Source: Cunninghamia lanceolata
Taxonomy: Eukaryota > Streptophyta > Pinopsida > Cupressales > Cupressaceae
DNA length: 64,000 nt
Reading direction: 5' to 3'
Assembly (NCBI GenBank): GCA_027924645.1
Contig: BSBN01000252.1
Location: 4,774,001-4,838,000 of the forward strand
This document shows, one piece after another, positions 57,295 through 64,000 of this stretch. The notes beneath the pieces were generated by a model. That model was not told the origin of the DNA. It was given only the letters and a program-made list of their open reading frames with translations, and searched no databases. A program made the translations under genes and the position numbers. The number at the start of each line of letters is the position of its first letter. Position 1 is the stretch's first letter.

Positions 57295-58611
57295 TCACGT
57301 TCTGAATGTCATTTTAGAAATATCCTCATCCTTAATCTGTAATTGATGATATCCAGATCTAAGGTCTATTTTGGAGAACACCTTTGCACCTTTCATCTGG
57401 TCGAACAATTCATCAATCCTAGGAAGCAGATATTTGTTCTTGATTGTTGCCTTGTTGAGCATTCTGTAATCAATGCACAACCTCAATGTTCCATCTTTTT
57501 TCTTAACAAAGATTATTGGTGCTCCCCAAGGTGACACACTAGGCCTGATAAACCCTTGTTTTAACAATTCCTCTAGTTGTGCCTTAAGTTCAAATAGTTC
57601 TGTTGTCGTCATCCTGTAAGGTGCTTTAGACTGTGGTTCAGTTCCTGGCATAAGATCTATAGAGAAATCAAATTCTCTTTTAGGTGGTAGCTCAGTCAAC
57701 TCATCAGGAAAGACATCCTTAAATTCTCTAAGGATAGGATTCTGATCAAAAGATGGTTCCTGATTAACTAGATCTCTTATCTTCACTGCATAGATAGAAC
57801 AACCCTTTCTCTTAGCCTTTTTCAATTGCATGGCTGATATATGTCTTAGCTTAAGGGGTGTTCGTGATCCATGAATTTCTACCAGGTTTCCAAAATCATC
57901 AAGGTATTTCACTATTTTCTCCTCACAATCTACTATAGAATTATGTTCTGATAACCAATTGATTCCAAGAATCACATCATACGATCCTAGTGGTGCAACA
58001 TAAAGATTGACTTGAGTTTGGAAAGTAGAAAGATCTATTTCACTGCATACAAGACATGAGTCTACCCTTCTCTCTGCATTATTACCATACTGCACCATCC
58101 ATGAGTTTTCCATGTATCCCGGTTTAACAGTTAACTTAGCTACAACGTTTGGATCAACAAAACATTCTGTAGCTCCTGTATCAATTAAAATGGAAATTGG
58201 AAGGCCAAAGAGCTTACCAGACATCTGAATAGGTGTAGCTTGGAAATCCGCCTGACAATGATCCACTGTTGCATGAATCTGGTGTTGTGGAGCTCTCTGT
58301 CGATTTCCATCTCTCTGATTCTCTACTCGACGAGGACATGCACTAGCATAGTGCTCTCCTCCACAAGTATAACATCCATCTCTGGGTCCCCTGTGCCTAG
58401 CTAGATTGTCTCTCTGATTACCATTACCATTGTTACCATTGCTACCTCTCCTGTTGTTATTTCCACCTTGGTTTCCGTTGTTCTTCTCCTGGTAGTTATT
58501 GCCCTTCTTGAGGTTCCATATCTGGCATTTGTTATTTCCTTGGTTGCCACTATCATTCTGATACCTTTTGTTTCCATTCTTCATATCTCGATTCTTGTGG
58601 TAATTTGAGAT
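57295..58611 (-). pseudogene. Element E gag C-terminus, protease and reverse transcriptase start
   Basis: The 429-codon open piece (57295-58584) begins with an Asn/Gly-rich stretch and the CCHC-like knuckle [13 protein letters not shown] (about residue 72). The protease shows [16 protein letters not shown] (Asp-Thr-Gly intact) and [13 protein letters not shown]. The reverse transcriptase starts with [16 protein letters not shown] and continues through [36 protein letters not shown] and [13 protein letters not shown]. It stops at MTFRT followed by TGA. It is in one frame with the gag upstream and the polymerase downstream. Confidence 0.92.
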
Positions 58612-59472
58612 CTATTGTAGTTTCTGTTCCTGCTTGGTAGCCTTTTTGAACACTTCATCCATGGTTAATGGATTATGCATGTCCACATCTGATCCAATCT
58701 GCGGCCTTAAGCCCAAAATGAATTTGTGAATCCTGAACCTTTCGTCGAGCTGATATTGTGGAACATATTTCAACAAGTGAGAGAATTTCTCCCAATACTG
58801 AGTCACAGTCATACCTCCCTGAGTGAGGTTTTGAAATTCTGTCATTTTCTTGTCGAAGTAAAGTTGTGGTAACCACCTCTTTCGGAAGAGCTCAAGATCC
58901 CATGTGACTTCTCCTGGAAGCAATTGCTTTTCAGCTTTCTCATTGTCCCACCAAGTAGGTGCTTCACCAGTGAGCTGATAAGATCCCCAAATAGCTTTAG
59001 TTTCGGTAGACAAATCACAGAGGTCAAAGTATTTTTCCATGTCAATGATCCAAGCTTCAGCACTGTCACCAATAGTCTTACCATCAAACTTAGGAGGTGT
59101 AACCTTTTTAAGGTCTTTCCCCAGTTCTTCAGCAATCTTGTTTCTGTTATTTCCGTTCACTTCTCCTTCAGGACCTCGAGCTTCCTCTCTTCTTTCCTCA
59201 TTTCTATTCCCCCTTATGCCTCTGATTTCTTCTTCCATAGTATTCATTCTGGTTCCCTGTTGAGTCAGAAGAGCTAAGATTTGGTTCAACTGATTATTCT
59301 GTCCTTCACCATTCTGTCCAGCATTATTATTTCCCTCATTGTTTCCAGCATTAGACCCTCCTGCATCAGTGCCAGTATTGTTTCCAACATTGCCTTCTTC
59401 ATTGATACCAGTATCAGGGTTACTGCTAGATCCTAGGGTTGCTCCCCTACGTCCAGAGTTCCTAGTGTTCAT
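58612..59472 (-). pseudogene. Element E gag capsid, truncated by a stop
   Basis: The open piece of 286 codons starts at an ATG (59472) about 70 bases after the PBS. Residues 1-75 are Asn/Gly-rich and disordered in character. A coiled-coil-like helix with MEEEIRGIRGNRNEERREEA follows. The capsid core is AEAWIIDMEKYFDLCDL, then YQLTGEAPTWWDNEK and FQNLTQGGMTVTQYWEKFSHLLKYVPQY. It ends at a TAG at 58612 in the sequence [15 protein letters not shown]. The frame continues into the zinc knuckle beyond the stop. Confidence 0.92.
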
Positions 59473-59541
59473 GATGAACTATCTGCAAGAGTTTTCAATT
59501 TTTAGCGTAATGGTTCCATAAAGTTCTAGCGTAGAACCATT

Positions 59542-59553
59542 GCTCTGATACCA
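59542..59553 (-). other. PBS of E, initiator Met-tRNA type
   Basis: TGGTATCAGAGC on the minus strand lies two bases after the 5' LTR end. Confidence 0.94.
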
Positions 59554-59555
59554 AA

Positions 59556-62500
59556 TGTAAGGTACTTTAGATTCACAACATGAAACTGGAGTAAAACATA
59601 GACTTACTGAAAGTAAAGCAATGCAGTAATTAAATAACTTCTACTTCATCATTTTGAAGGAAATGTAATAAAATATCGTTCCAGAGTTCAAGCAAGTTAT
59701 CAGATTCAAAGGTAAAGTACAACCATAATTTCAATGCATATATAGATACATCTGAAGTCATTTACAGAGTATGTAGAATATAATATTACAAGAGTCAAAT
59801 AATGGCATCAAGCCTTACAATCATTTAAGTACAAAAAGTACATCTATAATCAATGTCAAATAAATTCTTCAAGGAGTCCTCGACCGCCATCGACCAACCG
59901 GCCATCTGCTGTGTCGAAGGACAAGAACATGGTTCAGGCACTTTTTCTGCCCAACCACGAAGCTTGCGCTTCCCCGGTATCCTTCAAACTGAAGGATGCC
60001 TGACCCTGCTCGAAGAGCCTAGCAACCTAGAAACATATGCAGGGTGGAATCTGGTATGTGCCTATCAATCTACATGCATCACTATATGAATGCAGCATCT
60101 CATCAATAGGATGTGGTAGGAATAAAAAAAATATACAATGTATAGCTAGGAAAAGTCCATCTATTTCAATGGTGCATGTCTATTTCAACATTTGGTTAGC
60201 TTTGGCCAAAGCGTTACTCCGTAAAAACAGCATGCAAGTTTGAAAAAGAAACTTACTTCCCTAATAACCCACATTCGATACCTGTCCCGAAAGACAATCT
60301 TCTCAAAACATAGCAAAACAGAAGCATAAAACTAATCTCTTCTAGCACAGCAGCAAAAAGAAAAAAATACTCCCTTACTAGTGTGAAGTTACAATGTTGG
60401 TTACTCAATTCTATATGTCTAGGTTTGTGTGGTTTAAAGTGTTCCGTGTTGTAGAAGGCAATAATTGTTCGATACCATTTATTGAGTAAAGTTACTTAGT
60501 TTGACATATCTATTCATAAATTCATACATCTTGGACTATTATGCACATAAGGATCCATAGGAGAAAAAAAATTCCTTCCATAAGATATAAAATTCCTCAC
60601 TTTCTAAGTAAACACATAATAATTATGACATATTGAATAATGCTATTTACTTCCAATAGATTTCAATAAAAGAAAGAAAATAAAATTACCACTAACCCTA
60701 AAAGTAGATCAATATGCTACGTTATCGCTTCTACATGTGATTGCAAGATTTTCTTTTGTAAACAAAATCGATTCGATTTATTAGTTTAGACATGTTGTAT
60801 TTTTCCTTAGAAATCAGGTGGTCTAAATGAAAAGGAAATTGTCAAGAAGGATTTTGATCTTTCCACGACATTTACATATCATCCACTTCAATGGTCAACA
60901 ATCCACATCAATTTATTTCTTTAATTGAACTAATTATCAGCTAACATACATTCTAGGAATTTAGGCCAATGTTAACTGTCTAGATGGCCAATTAAAGACG
61001 GAGATAAGGGTTTGTCTGCTAACTGAGATCATGACAGAACTGCTGTATCAGCAGGCAACACAGTTCATACAAATGCAAGGAGAAACCATTTGTGCTGGTA
61101 TGAGGTTGAAATAAGGTGTAGTAAGGGATCTTGTTCAAGTGAGGTTGAATAAGAAGACCGAATTCAGTCACTGAAGATCAGTACAAGGAGAGCATCTCTC
61201 TGCAAGAGAATAACAAAGTTTGCTAAAAGAAAAGAAAAAGAAAACAGGGAATGGCGAATACCATGGTGAGGAGATATCACCAACAAAGAAAACCAGACGC
61301 GTTCTTTTAAAGAAACGGTTCCTATACGTTCCTGAAGGAGTGTTCTAACGGAGGGGATTCGTAAGCAAAAGTGGAAGACCACAGCAGTTGCCAAACACAG
61401 CAAGACAAACAAAAACACAGATCGACATGATATAAATAGTGCAGATCGGGTCTTCAAAGGGACAGATCAGTGTACTAGCGTTTCCTGGAAAAAAAACAAT
61501 GAAGGTGTAGGGATTGTTTAGGGCGGCCCTGACTAACTGAAAGGTCGTCAGCAAATAAGGTTCAGTGTATGATTCCTGGGTCAGACGACTCCTCTTAACC
61601 CAGCGACCTTCTCAAGCCTGGGTCGAATCATAGAACACAGCTGAGACTTAGATTTCATAAAAATGATCGGCATATTACCGATATTAATGAGCACATACAT
61701 GCAAGTCAAAAATTCAGGTTCAAATAGTCGACTATGGCTTAGCAGTAGCTGGTGAGAGTAAAAGATAGAGTTTGCATTTCAAAGACACCATAGAAGCAAC
61801 AAAAAGAAATAACGGCTTCATTATTCATGAGAGCCCATTCGCATGATCATCGATCTAGGCAGAGGTCAAGATAATGATCATTGTTAACAAAGTAAGATAG
61901 GTTTGCTTGTATAGCAATAAACTCCCTTCATTTTTATGCAGCAAAAGGGTATACAGCGAAAGGGATTGAGATCGATGGAATCGGCAGCTTTCAGAAGGAA
62001 AAAGAAAAATCGAAGTAATAAACCTTGAATAAGTTTTTTTTTCTGTTATCAATTCTAATTTTAAACAAGCTGAGTATAATAATGAGATAAATACCCGTAG
62101 AAATGACGTAAATGGTGCTTTTTGAGGCAACTTGTCCCCTTGGTAAAATGCTGCAAATTGCACTCTGTCGAATGATCCAATCCCTCCTTCCTGAGTGATG
62201 CCGCTCCTCTCCTACTGATGCCACTGTGTCTCCTTTCCTTCTTGGACTATATTTTTTTTTACCCCGATCCCCCATTTTAAGATCCAATTCTTATGGGTTT
62301 CTCGGTAATTTTTTCTTCTCCTCCTTTTGCTGCATGCGAGAGTTTCTCTTATTTCATTTATTATTATTATTTTCTTACCATTCTCCCCCGATTCGCATGC
62401 ATATGTTTCTCTTTTTAATTAACAAAATATATATATATAAATCTTGATTTATATTATGCATGAACATATCTATATGTATTCTATATTATTATTATTATTA

Positions 62501-63164
62501 TTAAATCTAAATATACAATTTATTTATTTATTATGATTATATATATATTTTTTTATACTAAGTAAAGAATAAAATACTTCTAAAGATAATAAGGATAGTA
62601 TTATCTTTTATTAGATTTACCTATTAATTTTTTTTTTTCACAATTGCTCACGTTAAATTCTTTTTATAAGAACAATATATTTTAATTTAGAACAATATTC
62701 ATATATTTCCATCTATCTATCAAGATTCTAACTTATCGTTTTGATGCATAAACAGGTGTTCGAGTTCCATTGTATTATAATCAAAGACATTCAAAGCTAT
62801 TCCAATTCAGACGAAAACATTAACATCCTTTCAATAATCATGCAAACACAATCATGAATTAGACGTGCAAGCATTACTCATCAAAAACACCCGCAATGCA
62901 TATGCAAGATAAATCAAACTACGTGAGTGTGTGGAATTCCCAGATAAAACCCGTCATCTGTTGCCATGAAACTAGGACTCCCCTACCTGAACCATGCTCT
63001 TGTCGTCGACAAGACTGCAAAAGTCAAACTCATAAAACCGTTAATATGTTAGTCCCAGTATAGCCGAAGTGAATAAAATAGCCGAAGCGATCTATTTATC
63101 CAATCAATGTAATTATTACAATTTTAACTATTAAATCAAGTATGAAAAGGTATGAGACGTGACA
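59556..63164 (-). repeat. Element E 5' LTR
   Basis: This 3,609-bp LTR pairs with 51143-54794. The short open frames within both LTRs are not supported as genes. Confidence 0.94.
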
Positions 63165-63455
63165 TGGATGAAACAAATGTTGAAGGATATTAGAATTATG
63201 TTTGAAGAGCCTGTTACAATCTTCTATGATAATTCACGTGCAATAAACATCACAAAAAATCTAGTGTTGCATTCAAAGACAAAGCATATATCCATCAAGT
63301 TTTAGTTTTTGAGAGAGAAGGTAAATGAGAATGAAGTCAAATTGGAGTCTGTTTCTTCAAAGGATCAGATTGCAAATATCTTCACTAAGCCTCTACCTAA
63401 AGACACTTTTGAGTATCTCAGAGTGAAGTTAGGGGTTATAACCCCTCCTATTTAG
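63165..63455 (+). pseudogene. Element G RNase H, final part
   Basis: This continues the copia coding sequence after E. It reads EPVTIFYDNSRAINITKN, LVLHSKTKHISIKF (normally ending HIDI; the Asp is Ser here), a TAG, then SSKDQIANIFTKPLPKDTFE and the final LGVITPPI before the stop at 63453. This is the normal C-terminus of a copia polyprotein. Confidence 0.9.
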
Positions 63456-63795
63456 AACTAAGGTGCACGAGTGTGCATCAATCCCATGTAATTCACATAT
63501 CTTGTGATCTAGATTGATGTTAAGGGGATGCCACTCAGGGGGAGCAGTTAGTATGTTAATTCTGGAGTTTAGTTTCATTTGTCTAAGAAACAAAAAGGGG
63601 GAGAGATGATTCCAAATATGTGCCCTTTGCCATTGATGTCAAAGTGGGAGAGAGGTCATGTGAAAAACTTAGAAGTAGTTGTTGGTGAAAGGGAGAGCGG
63701 TGAAGAAAGTGGTTGTAGGTGTGATAAGAGAAAGAGAGAGAAGTCACTATCTTGATGGTTGAATTAGTTTTTCACATCATATGTTTCCATCAATG
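63456..63795 (+). other. Element G 3' untranslated region with PPT-like repeats
   Basis: It contains AAGGGGATGCCACTCAGGGG (near 63521), a PPT-like AAAAAGGGGGAGAGAT at 63592-63607, and a copy of the LTR head (ATTCCAAATATGTGCC...CATTGATGTCAAAGTGGGAG, 63608-63655). The true PPT lies further on. Confidence 0.65.
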
Positions 63796-63809
63796 ACAAA
63801 GGGTGAGAT
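63796..63809 (+). other. Polypurine tract of G
   Basis: GACAAAGGGTGAGAT directly precedes the 3' LTR start TGTTGGAAATATG. Confidence 0.82.
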
Positions 63810-64000
63810 TGTTGGAAATATGTGCCTATGATGTGTTTTCATTAATGTCAAAATATCTCTTTGTCAGAGACAGTGAAGACAATGTAGTTTAGTAAAGTAG
63901 ATTGCTCCACATTCCTAGTAAGATGAAGATCAAAGTCTATGGATTAAAGGGTTTTGTAGAGGATTGTCTAAAGTTGCTCCACTTAAGATTTGAGAGGTCC
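63810..64000 (+). repeat. Element G 3' LTR, first 191 bases
   Basis: This matches the start of the 5' LTR (45872 onwards) and runs off the window. Confidence 0.92.

Larger units (their letters stand above)
51143..63164 (-). mobile_element. Element E: chromodomain Ty3/gypsy retrotransposon with 3.6-kb LTRs
   Basis: This 12.0-kb complete insertion has a perfect TSD, Met-tRNA PBS and PPT. It has very long LTRs (3,652 and 3,609 bp) around a 4.76-kb interior. It encodes one gag-pol frame ending in a chromodomain. Domain content and long LTRs fit the Tekay/Del lineage of chromoviruses. LTR similarity is high by eye and the only coding defects I find are stop codons, so it is the youngest layer of the nest. 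Confidence 0.94.
45872..64000 (+). mobile_element. Element G: Ty1/copia retrotransposon split by E
   Basis: The plus-strand copia element has a complete 5' LTR, PBS, broken gag, protease, integrase, reverse transcriptase and RNase H, PPTs, and the first 191 bases of the 3' LTR. E inserted into its RNase H domain; without E it would be about 6.1 kb to the right edge. Its 5' LTR begins within the reverse transcriptase start of F. Confidence 0.92.

Overview
The window looks like intergenic plant DNA, most probably from a large, repeat-rich genome such as a gymnosperm; that attribution is an inference from the kinds of elements, not from a marker gene. I found no host gene, no functional RNA gene and no CRISPR array in the 64 kb. 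Almost every base can be assigned to LTR retrotransposons nested inside one another. I use letters for them. All boundaries were read by eye from TG...CA ends, matching LTR pairs, target-site duplications (TSDs), primer-binding sites (PBS) and polypurine tracts (PPT).

Left part (1-18133). The oldest layer is B, a decayed minus-strand Ty3/gypsy element (1-1682 and 16336-18133). B is split by A, a plus-strand gypsy-type element (1683-16335, TSD ATATT/ATATC) with a protease-like region but no reverse transcriptase or integrase. The 5' LTR of A is itself split by N (2096-9560, minus strand, TSD ACTCT). N has copia-type ends, a zinc-knuckle gag, a very long unidentified second ORF and no pol.

Middle part (18134-39307). 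C is a minus-strand LTR element with no recognisable coding sequence. Its 3' LTR is 18134-19090 and the remaining part of its 5' LTR is 38742-39307. It was invaded by D (21137-29080, minus, TSD ACAAT), a decayed chromodomain-bearing gypsy element, and by H (31552-38021, plus, TSD CAACC). H has 2.17-kb LTRs and encodes only one open 585-aa gag protein. It carries a tRNA-Arg-like sequence close to its 3' LTR.

Right part (39308-64000). F is a decayed plus-strand copia element that begins inside the 5' LTR of C. It is interrupted by a probable solo LTR (44788-45748) and then by G (45872 to beyond the window), a plus-strand copia element. G is split within its RNase H domain by E (51143-63164, minus, TSD TGGAT). 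E is a chromodomain gypsy element with 3.6-kb LTRs whose gag-pol frame is continuous except for seven in-frame stop codons.

The order of insertion is B first, then C, F, G and E, five levels deep, with A and N forming a second nest in B. The non-autonomous elements (A, C, H, N) would have depended on enzymes from other elements. Most coding regions present are pseudogenes; the only long intact retroelement ORF is the gag of H.
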